Assembly: GCF_011300455.1 (NCBI RefSeq)
Contig: NZ_CP049869.1
Coordinates: 1,949,501-2,013,500, forward strand
From: Sphingomonas piscis
Lineage (GTDB): Bacteria > Pseudomonadota > Alphaproteobacteria > Sphingomonadales > Sphingomonadaceae
DNA length: 64,000 nt
Direction of reading: 5' to 3'
Positions 1-7,652 of the stretch are shown piece after piece. The notes under the pieces are model-generated. The model made no database searches, was not told where the DNA came from, and saw nothing but the letters and a program-made list of their open reading frames with translations. Numbering within the stretch: the stretch's first letter is position 1; every line of letters begins with the position of its first letter. The position numbers and the translations under genes were made by a program.

Positions 1-149
1 TCGGCAACCGTCGGGTCACGAGCCCGGCACAGGTGGTCGAGGCGATCGCCGCGGCACGTCGCGCCGGCGCTCCCCGGATTGCCTTGCTGGTCAAGCGCGG
101 CAGTGGCCCCGAGGCATTCGCCACGCTGGACCTTCGTCCGCAACGCTAA
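1..149 (+). CDS. Do-family serine protease, C-terminal fragment
   Basis: Only the last 48 codons are inside the window (frame 3, stop TAA at 147-149). The residues look like the end of the second PDZ domain of DegP/DegQ-type periplasmic proteases: a 'V.SPAQVVEAI..A' helix, then a hydrophobic strand 'IALLVKR' and a final strand 'ATLDL'. These proteases degrade or refold misfolded envelope proteins. The catalytic domain lies upstream and cannot be checked, so another PDZ protein is possible. Confidence 0.6.
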   Translation, partial: GNRRVTSPAQVVEAIAAARRAGAPRIALLVKRGSGPEAFATLDLRPQR

Positions 150-208
150 GGCGGCACCCTCTTGCGCTCCGCACCGCACTCGGCGAAACGAGTAGGTGAG
201 GAGAGAGG

Positions 209-1819
209 GTGCCGACCACTAATCTATTCATCGGCAGCGGAGCCGGCGGTGTCGAGCCGCAGCGGCTGGAGCTATCCAGGGCCAATCGCCACGGCCTGAT
301 CGCCGGCGCGACCGGCACCGGCAAGACGGTCACGCTGCAAGGGATCGTCGAGGGCTTCTCGGCTGCGGGAGTCCCGACCTTCGTTGCCGACGTGAAGGGC
401 GATCTTGCGGGTCTCGCGATGGCGGGGTCTCCCGCGGGCAAGACCCACGATATCTTTGCCGCCCGCGCGGCCGACATCGGCTATGCCGACTGGGCCTATC
501 GTGAGAGCCCGGCGCAGCTATGGGACCTGTTCGGCATCCAGGGTCATCCGATCCGCACGACCGTCAGCGAAATGGGCCCGCTGCTGCTCGCCCGGCTGCT
601 CAACCTCAACGAGGTTCAGGAAGGCGTTCTCACCATCGCATTCCACGTCGCCGACAAGGACGGCCTGCTGCTGCTCGACCTCGATGATTTGCAGGCGATG
701 CTGGTCAACTGCGGTGAGCGTGCTGAGGAACTCACGCTTTCCTACGGCAATGTTTCCAAGCAGTCGGTCGGCGCCATCCAGCGCTCCCTGCTGCAGCTGC
801 GCAGCCAGGGCGGTGACCATTTCTTCGGTGAACCCGCGCTCGACCTTTCGGATTTCCTGAAGATCGACTCCGAAGGCCGTGGCATCGTCAACCTGCTTGC
901 CGCCGACAAGTTGATGGCCAGCCCCAGGCTCTACTCGACCTTCCTCCTGTGGCTTCTGTCCGAGCTGTTCGAGCAATTGCCCGAAGTCGGCGACCTGCCG
1001 CAGCCGAAGCTCTGCTTCTTCTTCGACGAAGCGCATTTGCTGTTCGACGATGCGCCCCCGGCGCTGCTCGAGAAGGTCGAGCAGGTCGTGCGCCTCATCC
1101 GCTCGAAGGGCGTCGGCGTCTACTTCATCACGCAGAACCCAATCGACATTCCCGAGAAGATCGCCGGCCAGCTCGGCAACCGGGTCCAGCACGCGCTCCG
1201 CGCCTTCACCCCACGCGACCAGCAGGCGGTGCAGTCGGCCGCCGACACCTTCCGCCCGAATCCGGCGATCGACGTCGCCAGCGCCATCACCGAGCTGAAG
1301 GTCGGCGAAGCCCTGGTGTCGCTGCTTCAGCCCGACGGCTCGCCCTCGCCGGTGCAGCGAACGTTGATCAAGCCGCCCGCATCACGTGTCGGGCCAATCA
1401 CCGCGGAAGAGCGCAAACTGCTGATCACCACCGACGAGATCGGCAGCAAATACGACCTCAAGATCGATCGCGAGTCTGCCGAGGAAATCCTCGCCGAGCG
1501 CGTTTCCATGACCGCCGCTAACGAAGCGGAGGCGAGAGCTCGCGCAGAAGAGCAGAAAGTTGCTGCCGCTCAGGCCAAGGCCGACGCTGCCGCCGAGCGC
1601 GAGCGGCTGAAGCTGCAACGGGAGCAGGAGCGTCTCGACTCCCAGCGCCGCCGTGAGGAAGAACGGGACCAGGCCCGTGCCGCGCGCGAAGCCGCCAAGC
1701 CGACCATGACAGACAAGATCATCACGTCGGCAACGCGCGCGGCGGCAAGCTCGGTCGGCCGTCAGCTCGGCAGTCAGCTGCTTCGCGGCCTGCTCGGAGG
1801 ACTGCTCCGTGGCCGGTGA
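209..1819 (+). CDS. HerA-like / DUF853 ATP-binding protein (YjgR type)
   Basis: This is a 536-aa P-loop ATPase of the HerA/FtsK superfamily. The Walker A motif GATGTGKT is at about residues 33-40. A Walker B-like 'CFFFDEAH' is at about 270, followed by 'GVGVYFITQNP', typical of DUF853. Residues about 420-495 form a highly charged Ala/Glu/Arg coiled coil, and the C-terminus is Gly/Leu-rich. The start is GTG behind a purine-rich GAGGAGAGAGG. The stop overlaps the next gene by 11 nt, implying cotranscription. The cellular role of this family is not well established; DNA translocation is inferred from the fold. Confidence 0.85.
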   Translation: MPTTNLFIGSGAGGVEPQRLELSRANRHGLIAGATGTGKTVTLQGIVEGFSAAGVPTFVADVKGDLAGLAMAGSPAGKTHDIFAARAADIGYADWAYRESPAQLWDLFGIQGHPIRTTVSEMGPLLLARLLNLNEVQEGVLTIAFHVADKDGLLLLDLDDLQAMLVNCGERAEELTLSYGNVSKQSVGAIQRSLLQLRSQGGDHFFGEPALDLSDFLKIDSEGRGIVNLLAADKLMASPRLYSTFLLWLLSELFEQLPEVGDLPQPKLCFFFDEAHLLFDDAPPALLEKVEQVVRLIRSKGVGVYFITQNPIDIPEKIAGQLGNRVQHALRAFTPRDQQAVQSAADTFRPNPAIDVASAITELKVGEALVSLLQPDGSPSPVQRTLIKPPASRVGPITAEERKLLITTDEIGSKYDLKIDRESAEEILAERVSMTAANEAEARARAEEQKVAAAQAKADAAAERERLKLQREQERLDSQRRREEERDQARAAREAAKPTMTDKIITSATRAAASSVGRQLGSQLLRGLLGGLLRGR

Positions 1820-2201
1820 TTGCGCGCTGATCGCCGAACTGGAGAATGAGTGGCGCGATGCGCTGTGCGCCAAGGATATGGACCGGCTCAGCGCCCTTAT
1901 TCATCCCGACTTCGTTCTGATTGGTACGCGCTCGACAGGCGCCTTCACCATGAGCCGTGAGGAGTGGCTGGACGCCATCCAGAAACGCGATCCGCTCACT
2001 ATCGAGCTGAAGGTTCATCAAGCGACAGTGCTCGACAAGGTGATGGTCGGCACCATTCACGCACGCTGGAAGCTCAAATATCTCGGCCGGGAAATCGAAG
2101 ATTGCGTGCTGCTGACGGACGTGTGGGCCTTTGACGAAGGCCGCTGGCGCGTCGTCAGACGGCATTCCACTCCCGCTCCAACAGACATTTGCGCCAACTG
2201 A
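1809..2201 (+). CDS. NTF2-like nuclear transport factor 2 family protein (DUF4440-like)
   Basis: This 130-aa protein has the cystatin-like/NTF2 fold signature: an N-terminal helix 'ALIAELENEWRDALCAKDMDRLSALIHPDFVLIG', then alternating strands ending in 'VWAFDEGRWRVVRRH'. The start is GTG at 1809, inside the end of the preceding ATPase gene. No catalytic residues can be assigned. Relatives include small ketosteroid-isomerase-like and putative polyketide-cyclase proteins, so the function stays open. Confidence 0.75.
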   Translation: MAGDCALIAELENEWRDALCAKDMDRLSALIHPDFVLIGTRSTGAFTMSREEWLDAIQKRDPLTIELKVHQATVLDKVMVGTIHARWKLKYLGREIEDCVLLTDVWAFDEGRWRVVRRHSTPAPTDICAN

Positions 2202-2215
2202 AAGAAAGACACGAT

Positions 2216-4246
2216 ATGGCGACTACCAGTACGGCAGCATCGAGCAGCCTTCGGGAGCTGACTTTTCGCGGCGTCATCCTCGGCGCCCTGCTGACCGTCC
2301 TGTTCACGGCTGCCAACGTCTATCTGGGCCTGCGCATCGGCATCACGTTCGCGACGTCCATTCCCGCGGCGGTCATTTCCATGGCGCTGCTCAAGGCGTT
2401 CCGCGATTCCACGATCCAGGAAAACAACATCGTCCAGACAATCGCCTCGGCGGCGGGGACGCTGAGCGCGATCGTGTTCGTGCTTCCCGGCCTCATCATG
2501 GTCGGCTGGTGGACGGGCTTCCCATATTGGCTGTCGGTCGCGGTAATCGCGATCGGCGGTATCCTGGGCGTCATGTATTCGGTGCCGCTCCGCCGGGCCC
2601 TCGTGACGGGCAGCGATCTGCCGTATCCGGAGGGTGTCGCGGCAGCCGAGGTGCTGAAGGTCGGTGCAGGTGTCGGCGGGGTCGAGGAAAACCGCCGGGG
2701 GCTCCGCGCCATCGTCGTTTCAAGCATCGCTGCCGCCTTCTACTTCATGTTCGCCAAGACCCGGATCGTCGCCGAGGCGGCCGAGCGCAGCTTCCGCGTC
2801 GGCGCCGGTGCGACAAGCGCGTCCGTAAGTTTCTCCGCCTCGCTGATCGGCGTCGGCCATCTCGTCGGCATGTCGGTCGGAATCGCGATGATCATCGGCC
2901 TTTTGATCGCACGGGCGGGCCTGCTGCCGTGGCTGACGGCCAGCCAGGGCATCCCCGCTGGCGAACTGAGCGACTTCACGGGCACCGTCTTCCGCCAGCA
3001 GGTCCGCTTCGTCGGCGCAGGCACGATCGGCGTTGCCGCCATTTGGACCTTGCTCAAGATCATCGGCCCAATTCTCAAGGGGATTAGCGCGGCACTTGCG
3101 GCGAACCGCAAACGGGGCGCTGGCGAGACGCTTGCGCTGACCGAGCGCGACCTTCCCATCACCATCGTCGGCGGCACCATCCTTGCCGCCATGATCCCGA
3201 TCGCTTTCCTGCTCACCGGCTTCGCGCAGTCGGGTCCGATCGCTGCTGCCGGCGGAACGACGATTGGATTGTCGATCCTCTACATCCTCGGCGCCGGCCT
3301 CGTGATTGCCTCCGTGTGCGGTTACATGGCCGGCCTGATCGGCGCATCCAACAGCCCGATTTCGGGCGTCGGCATCCTTTCGGTGCTTGGCATTTCGCTG
3401 ATCCTCGCGGCACTGTTCGGAAGCGGCCATTCCGACCCGAACACGACCAAGGCGCTGGTCGCCTTTGCCCTGTTCGTCACCGCCATCGTCTTCGGTGTTG
3501 CCACTATCTCCAACGACAATCTCCAGGACCTCAAGACCGGCCAGTTGGTCGGCGCGACGCCGTGGCGGCAGCAGGTGGCGCTGGTGCTCGGCGTCATCTT
3601 CGGCGCGCTCGTCATCCCGCCGATCCTCGACCTCTTGAACAGCGCCTTCGGCTTTCAGGGTGCGCCCGGTGCGGGTGAGAATGCGCTTGCCGCGCCTCAG
3701 GCCGCGCTGATCTCGGCGATCGCGCAGGGCGTTCTCGGCAACAATCTGGACTGGAACCTGATTGGCATCGGCGCTGCCATCGGCGTTGCGGTGATCATTG
3801 CCGACGAGCTGCTTCGCAAGGGCAGCGCCGGCAGATATGCATTGCCGGGGCTAGCCGTCGGCATGGGCATTTATCTGCCGATGGACCTCACGCTTTTGAT
3901 CCCGATCGGCGCATTGCTCGGCTGGTTCTACAATCGCTGGGCCGAGCGTCAGTCCAACCCTGGTTTCGCCGAACGAATGGGCACGTTGATGGCCACGGGC
4001 CTCATTGTCGGCGAAAGTCTGATGGGCGTGCTCTATGCGGGCATCGTCGCAGCCGCCGAACGCGCGGGATCGGAGAATGCCGGCGAGGTTCTCGCGCTGG
4101 TCGAGGAATTCCCGCTGGCGACGCCGCTGGGCATCATCCTGTTCACGGCCATCATCCTCGGCCTCTACGCCTGGACTCGGGGCCAGGCGAAGGATGCGCC
4201 CGCAACGGCCGAGCCGGACGCGGAAGTGGAGGCGACGTACCGCTAG
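2216..4246 (+). CDS. OPT family oligopeptide transporter
   Basis: This is a 676-aa polytopic inner-membrane protein with about 15-16 hydrophobic segments. It opens with the OPT-like 'SSLRELTFRGVILGALLTVLF' helix and contains 'DLPYPEGVAAAEVLK', a conserved OPT sequence. The ATG at 2216 is preferred over the in-frame TTG at 2189 because AAAGAAAG lies just upstream of it and the extra nine residues are polar. OPT proteins import oligopeptides or metal chelates by proton coupling; the substrate here is unknown. It lies 14 nt after the NTF2-like gene on the same strand. Confidence 0.9.
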   Translation: MATTSTAASSSLRELTFRGVILGALLTVLFTAANVYLGLRIGITFATSIPAAVISMALLKAFRDSTIQENNIVQTIASAAGTLSAIVFVLPGLIMVGWWTGFPYWLSVAVIAIGGILGVMYSVPLRRALVTGSDLPYPEGVAAAEVLKVGAGVGGVEENRRGLRAIVVSSIAAAFYFMFAKTRIVAEAAERSFRVGAGATSASVSFSASLIGVGHLVGMSVGIAMIIGLLIARAGLLPWLTASQGIPAGELSDFTGTVFRQQVRFVGAGTIGVAAIWTLLKIIGPILKGISAALAANRKRGAGETLALTERDLPITIVGGTILAAMIPIAFLLTGFAQSGPIAAAGGTTIGLSILYILGAGLVIASVCGYMAGLIGASNSPISGVGILSVLGISLILAALFGSGHSDPNTTKALVAFALFVTAIVFGVATISNDNLQDLKTGQLVGATPWRQQVALVLGVIFGALVIPPILDLLNSAFGFQGAPGAGENALAAPQAALISAIAQGVLGNNLDWNLIGIGAAIGVAVIIADELLRKGSAGRYALPGLAVGMGIYLPMDLTLLIPIGALLGWFYNRWAERQSNPGFAERMGTLMATGLIVGESLMGVLYAGIVAAAERAGSENAGEVLALVEEFPLATPLGIILFTAIILGLYAWTRGQAKDAPATAEPDAEVEATYR

Positions 4247-4248
4247 GC

Positions 4249-4695
4249 TCAGCCGCGGCCGCGGTAGCTGGCGACGCCCTGGTCGGGCACCCACAGCCCT
4301 TCGGGCGGCGTGCCGGTCTGCCAGAAAACGTCGATGGGAATGCCGCCGCGGGGGTACCAATAGCCGCCGATCCGCAGCCAGCGCGGCTTCATCTCGTTGG
4401 TGAGCCGTTGGCCGATGCCGACCGTCACATCCTCGTGGAACCCGCAATGATTGCGGAAGGAGCCGAGGAAGAGCTTCAGGCTCTTGCTCTCGACGATCGT
4501 CTCGCCCGGCGCATAGTCGATGACGAGATGCGCGAAGTCCGGCTGGCCGGTGACCGGGCATAGCGAGGTGAATTCCGGTGCCGCGAAGCGCACGAGATAG
4601 AGGGTGCCGCTGCGCGGGTTGGGCACATAGTCGAGCACTGCTTGTTCCGGCGAAGCGGGAAGCTGGCTGGTCTGTCCGAGATGTTTGACGTCCAT
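4249..4695 (-). CDS. queF: NADPH-dependent 7-cyano-7-deazaguanine reductase QueF
   Basis: QueF reduces preQ0 to preQ1 in queuosine biosynthesis. The 148-aa protein is the short, unimodular type. The catalytic Cys46 lies in '[13 protein letters not shown]' with the proton-relay Asp53, and the QueF motif '[15 protein letters not shown]' follows at about residues 69-83. The start ATG at 4695 has GGGG upstream and lies 43 nt from the divergent sseA. There is no room for a preQ1 riboswitch in that gap. Confidence 0.96.
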   Translation of the reverse strand: MDVKHLGQTSQLPASPEQAVLDYVPNPRSGTLYLVRFAAPEFTSLCPVTGQPDFAHLVIDYAPGETIVESKSLKLFLGSFRNHCGFHEDVTVGIGQRLTNEMKPRWLRIGGYWYPRGGIPIDVFWQTGTPPEGLWVPDQGVASYRGRG

Positions 4696-4738
4696 GCGCG
4701 CCCCTTAACCCTTCGCATGAAGGGAGTATAGAAAGGCG

Positions 4739-5563
4739 ATGGACAGCCTCGTCAGCACTGGATGGCTCGCCGATCAGCTCGGCGCCGGCGACCTCAGCAT
4801 CGTCGATTGCACCTTCTTCCTGCCCGAGCTTGGCCGCGATGCAGAAGCCGAGTTCCTTGCAGCTCACATCCCGGGCGCGGTGCGGATGGACATCACGGAG
4901 GTCGCGGACCGATCCAACCCAGCGCCGCACATGCTGCCGAGCGCGGACCAGTTCGCGGCGGCGATTGAGCGGATCGGTGTGTCGAGCAGCGACCGCATCG
5001 TCGTCTACGACAACAGCCCGCACCGGACCGCGGCGCGCGGCTGGTTCACCTTCCGCCATTTCGGGGCCGCCCAGGTCGCGATTCTGGATGGCGGGTTCCA
5101 GAAGTGGGCCGCGGAAGGACGGGCGGTGGAAAGCGGCGAGCCAAAACCTCGCCCTGCAAGGTTCGAGGCCACGGAACGACGGGATGTCGCCGCCAAGGCA
5201 GAGCTGCCCGGGAGCGGAACGATCGTCGATGCGCGCAGCGCCGAACGGTTCGAGGGTCGGTCACCCGAGCCCAGGCCGGGTCTGGCGCCCGGTCACATCC
5301 CGGGATCGCGCAGCCTGCCGATGGCTTCGCTCTACAATGCCGACGGAACGATGAAGGGCCCTGACGAGCTTCAAGCCTTATTCGCGGTGGCAGGAGTCGA
5401 TCCGATGGAACCGTTCACTTCGACCTGCGGGTCCGGGGTGACCGCCAACAGCCTGATCTTTGCCGCGCACCTGCTGGGGAATGACTCAGCAAAGCTCTAC
5501 GATGGCAGTTGGAGCGAGTGGGGCGCCGATCCCGATACCCCGAAGGCGGTTGGACCCGCTTAG
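4739..5563 (+). CDS. sseA: 3-mercaptopyruvate sulfurtransferase
   Basis: A 274-aa tandem rhodanese protein. The N-terminal domain carries 'HIPGAVRMDI' and lacks a catalytic Cys loop. The C-terminal domain has 'HIPGSRSLPM' and the active-site loop CGSGVTA with Cys230, the mercaptopyruvate-type loop rather than the thiosulfate type. It transfers sulfur from 3-mercaptopyruvate to thiol acceptors or cyanide. Its stop overlaps by 4 nt the end of the convergent hypothetical gene at 5560-5922. Confidence 0.93.
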   Translation: MDSLVSTGWLADQLGAGDLSIVDCTFFLPELGRDAEAEFLAAHIPGAVRMDITEVADRSNPAPHMLPSADQFAAAIERIGVSSSDRIVVYDNSPHRTAARGWFTFRHFGAAQVAILDGGFQKWAAEGRAVESGEPKPRPARFEATERRDVAAKAELPGSGTIVDARSAERFEGRSPEPRPGLAPGHIPGSRSLPMASLYNADGTMKGPDELQALFAVAGVDPMEPFTSTCGSGVTANSLIFAAHLLGNDSAKLYDGSWSEWGADPDTPKAVGPA

Positions 5564-5922
5564 CCCAGCATCATCCGGGACACGGCGTCGAGCTCACGGC
5601 GGATCTCGTCGACCAAAGCGGTGCTGGCCGCCTGATGCGGTTCGAAGCCGGCAGCCCGGGCAGCAAGGAGTGCTTCGATTCCGGCGGCGGCGCCGGATGC
5701 GGTCCGTGCCGATTGCGTGTCGAAGACGCTGCGCTTGGCTTCCGTTGCGGTCGGCCAGACGGCGGCGATGTCGCAATCTCCATCCTCGTCCGGCGCCGGG
5801 CCGGCGAACGGATCGACCAGCCGAAGCGCGTGGCGAATGCTGGCGAGGCGGGTAACCGCCTCCGCATAAGGTTCGCCGGAAAGCGGAGTCGCGGTTGACG
5901 AGTCGGGGAAGAGGTGCAGCAT
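5560..5922 (-). CDS. hypothetical protein, small helical
   Basis: A 120-aa protein I do not recognise. It starts 'MLHLFPDSSTATPLSGEPYAEAV' and is rich in Ala, with predicted helices and one acidic patch 'DEDGDCD'. No signal peptide or membrane segment is seen. Codon use is like that of the neighbours, and it overlaps the convergent sseA by 4 nt. It is supported mainly as an open frame between two real genes. Confidence 0.6.
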   Translation of the reverse strand: MLHLFPDSSTATPLSGEPYAEAVTRLASIRHALRLVDPFAGPAPDEDGDCDIAAVWPTATEAKRSVFDTQSARTASGAAAGIEALLAARAAGFEPHQAASTALVDEIRRELDAVSRMMLG

Positions 5923-5997
5923 TTGCCCGAAAGTAAGGGGGCAGGGCTAAGAAAGTCTGAATCCCTTCGCTGCCCCGCTCCCGCGGGTCCGGCTACC

Positions 5998-6546
5998 CTA
6001 AGCCGCTTGCGCCTCGATATCGCGAAGGATCCAGCCGCGCTGCGGGATCGTCTCGATGAACTCCGCACCGCCCGAGGCCATCCGCAACTTCTTGCGCAGC
6101 TTGGAAATGAAGACGTCGATGATCTTCGGCTGCGGCTGATCGTCGGCGCGGCGATAGAGATGCTTCAGCAGCATCGCCCGGGTGACGACATTGTTGCGGG
6201 CATAGGCGAGCAGTTCCAGTACGCGATATTCCATCTCGGTAATGCCGATGGGATGACCGTCGATGCGGATCAGGCGCTGCACTTGGTCGACCGCAAGGCG
6301 GCCGCCGCACAGGCTTTCCGGCATCTCGCCGCCGCTGGCCTTCAGGGAAGCGAGCAGCTTGGAGCTGACCTCGTCGCTGTCCTCGGCACCGATTTCACCC
6401 GGCGAGCCGAGCAGTTCCTGCTGGAGATCGCCAAGCAGCTTGTGCGCATCCTCGACGAGGCGCGACCCTTCCTCGAAACGCCGCCGCGAGCGGTCGAGCA
6501 TCGATTCGATCTCGACGAGGCGGGACGAGAGACTTTCTTCGGCCAT
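5998..6546 (-). CDS. CtrA-like winged-helix DNA-binding protein without receiver domain
   Basis: A 182-aa protein whose C-terminal ~95 residues form an OmpR-type winged helix very close to CtrA ('ITEMEYRVLELLA', 'LKHLY', 'KIIDVFISKLRKKL', 'GWILRD'). The N-terminal ~80 residues are a helical, coiled-coil-like segment rich in Glu/Leu. The phospho-acceptor receiver domain of true CtrA is missing. The ATG at 6546 follows AGGGGGG; an upstream TTG at 6561 is less likely. It probably binds CtrA-like or related promoters without phosphorelay control, which is inference. Confidence 0.85.
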   Translation of the reverse strand: MAEESLSSRLVEIESMLDRSRRRFEEGSRLVEDAHKLLGDLQQELLGSPGEIGAEDSDEVSSKLLASLKASGGEMPESLCGGRLAVDQVQRLIRIDGHPIGITEMEYRVLELLAYARNNVVTRAMLLKHLYRRADDQPQPKIIDVFISKLRKKLRMASGGAEFIETIPQRGWILRDIEAQAA

Positions 6547-6577
6547 GGACCCCCCTGGCAAACCTATTGAGGTACGC

Positions 6578-6985
6578 TCACTGCGGGACTTGGGCCGACG
6601 CTACCTGCCCATCCGACTGCGGTGCATTTAGAATGGCAGTGGTTACCGTACCCTTGTCAATGACCCGCGTATCCGGATCACCCGCCGTGGAGCGGATGCC
6701 GACGGTGGCACGATCGCGGCCCGCGCGGTCCAGCAAGCTGCTCTCGGTCGCGCTGCGCGGTGCCGGGCCGCCGAACAGAGCGTCGATCGCCTGACCCTGC
6801 GCGTCCTGCGGGCTGAGGCCGGCGGTACCGGCGACCGGCGGGGTCAGCGTGTAATCGGGCGGGATAATCAGGGGTGCGTTGCGCGCGACCGCGAACTCGT
6901 CGGGCGCGGCCGACTTGCGAAAGGCGGAGCAGCCGCTCAGCGCTACCGCGATGATCAGGACGGGCACGGCCTTACGCATGTTCAT
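6578..6985 (-). CDS. DUF3035 lipoprotein
   Basis: A 135-aa lipoprotein precursor: 'MNMRKAVPVLIIAVALSGC' has a type-II signal with Cys in the lipobox LSGC. The mature part 'LIIPPDYTLTPP' and the C-terminal Gln-rich tail match the alphaproteobacterial DUF3035 family. The start at 6985 sits behind AAGGAG; Met at 6979 is an alternative with better spacing. It overlaps the 3' end of lspA by 14 nt, so it is cotranscribed and coupled to the enzyme that would process its own signal. Role unknown. Confidence 0.85.
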   Translation of the reverse strand: MNMRKAVPVLIIAVALSGCSAFRKSAAPDEFAVARNAPLIIPPDYTLTPPVAGTAGLSPQDAQGQAIDALFGGPAPRSATESSLLDRAGRDRATVGIRSTAGDPDTRVIDKGTVTTAILNAPQSDGQVASAQVPQ

Positions 6986-7514
6986 GGTTCTCCTTGGGTT
7001 CCTCCTTCTTGTGGAGGAGCGCACGCAATAACAGGATGACGACGCCAATGCTAATCGCTGCGTCGGCGACATTGAAGATCAAAAAGGGGCGGCAGACACC
7101 ATCGCTATACGACCAACATAGCTGTTGCGGCCAGCTGCGGAAGTTCAGGTCGGCGAAGTCGACCACATAGCCTAGCCGGGCGCGATCGAGAATGTTGCCG
7201 ACGGCTCCACCGAGGACGAGGCCGAGTGCCACCCGCTCCCACTGTTCCTTTTCCTTCACCAGCCAATAGGTCACGCCGACCGCGATCGCGGCTGTGAAGG
7301 CGACCAGCAGCCAGCGGATCTGGTCGGTGTCGGCATGGAGAAAGCCCCAGCTGATCCCGAAATTCTGGGTGAAGGTCAGGCTGAAGAAAGGCAGCAGAAT
7401 GAGCTGGTCGCCGACCTCGTTCACGCCAAGGGGGCCGGTCACGGCCCACTTGGTCATCTGATCGGCGAAGAAGATGACGGCGGCGATCAGGAAGCCGGTC
7501 AGGCGGGGGTTCAT
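6972..7514 (-). CDS. lspA: lipoprotein signal peptidase (signal peptidase II)
   Basis: A 180-aa inner-membrane aspartyl protease with four hydrophobic segments. It cleaves prolipoprotein signal peptides ahead of the lipidated Cys. The two family motifs are present: 'NILDRARLGYVVDF' with the first catalytic Asp, and 'FNVADAAIS' with the second. It lies 138 nt downstream of ileS on the same strand, the usual ileS-lspA order. Confidence 0.95.
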   Translation of the reverse strand: MNPRLTGFLIAAVIFFADQMTKWAVTGPLGVNEVGDQLILLPFFSLTFTQNFGISWGFLHADTDQIRWLLVAFTAAIAVGVTYWLVKEKEQWERVALGLVLGGAVGNILDRARLGYVVDFADLNFRSWPQQLCWSYSDGVCRPFLIFNVADAAISIGVVILLLRALLHKKEEPKENHEHA

Positions 7515-7652
7515 AGGATTTCCACCAAGGGGAAGTTTACACGGTTTACGCGTTGGCGGCGTTTCGCGGTCCGGCCGCCGGACCCACTGAAATGCGCGCT
7601 AACGACGATCATCGGCCCACATTGCATATCTGCATCGATGTAGGACAGCATC

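Noticed and set aside
4696..4738. possible preQ1 riboswitch for queF
   Set aside because: The divergent gap is only 43 nt, and no preQ1 aptamer pattern is visible.
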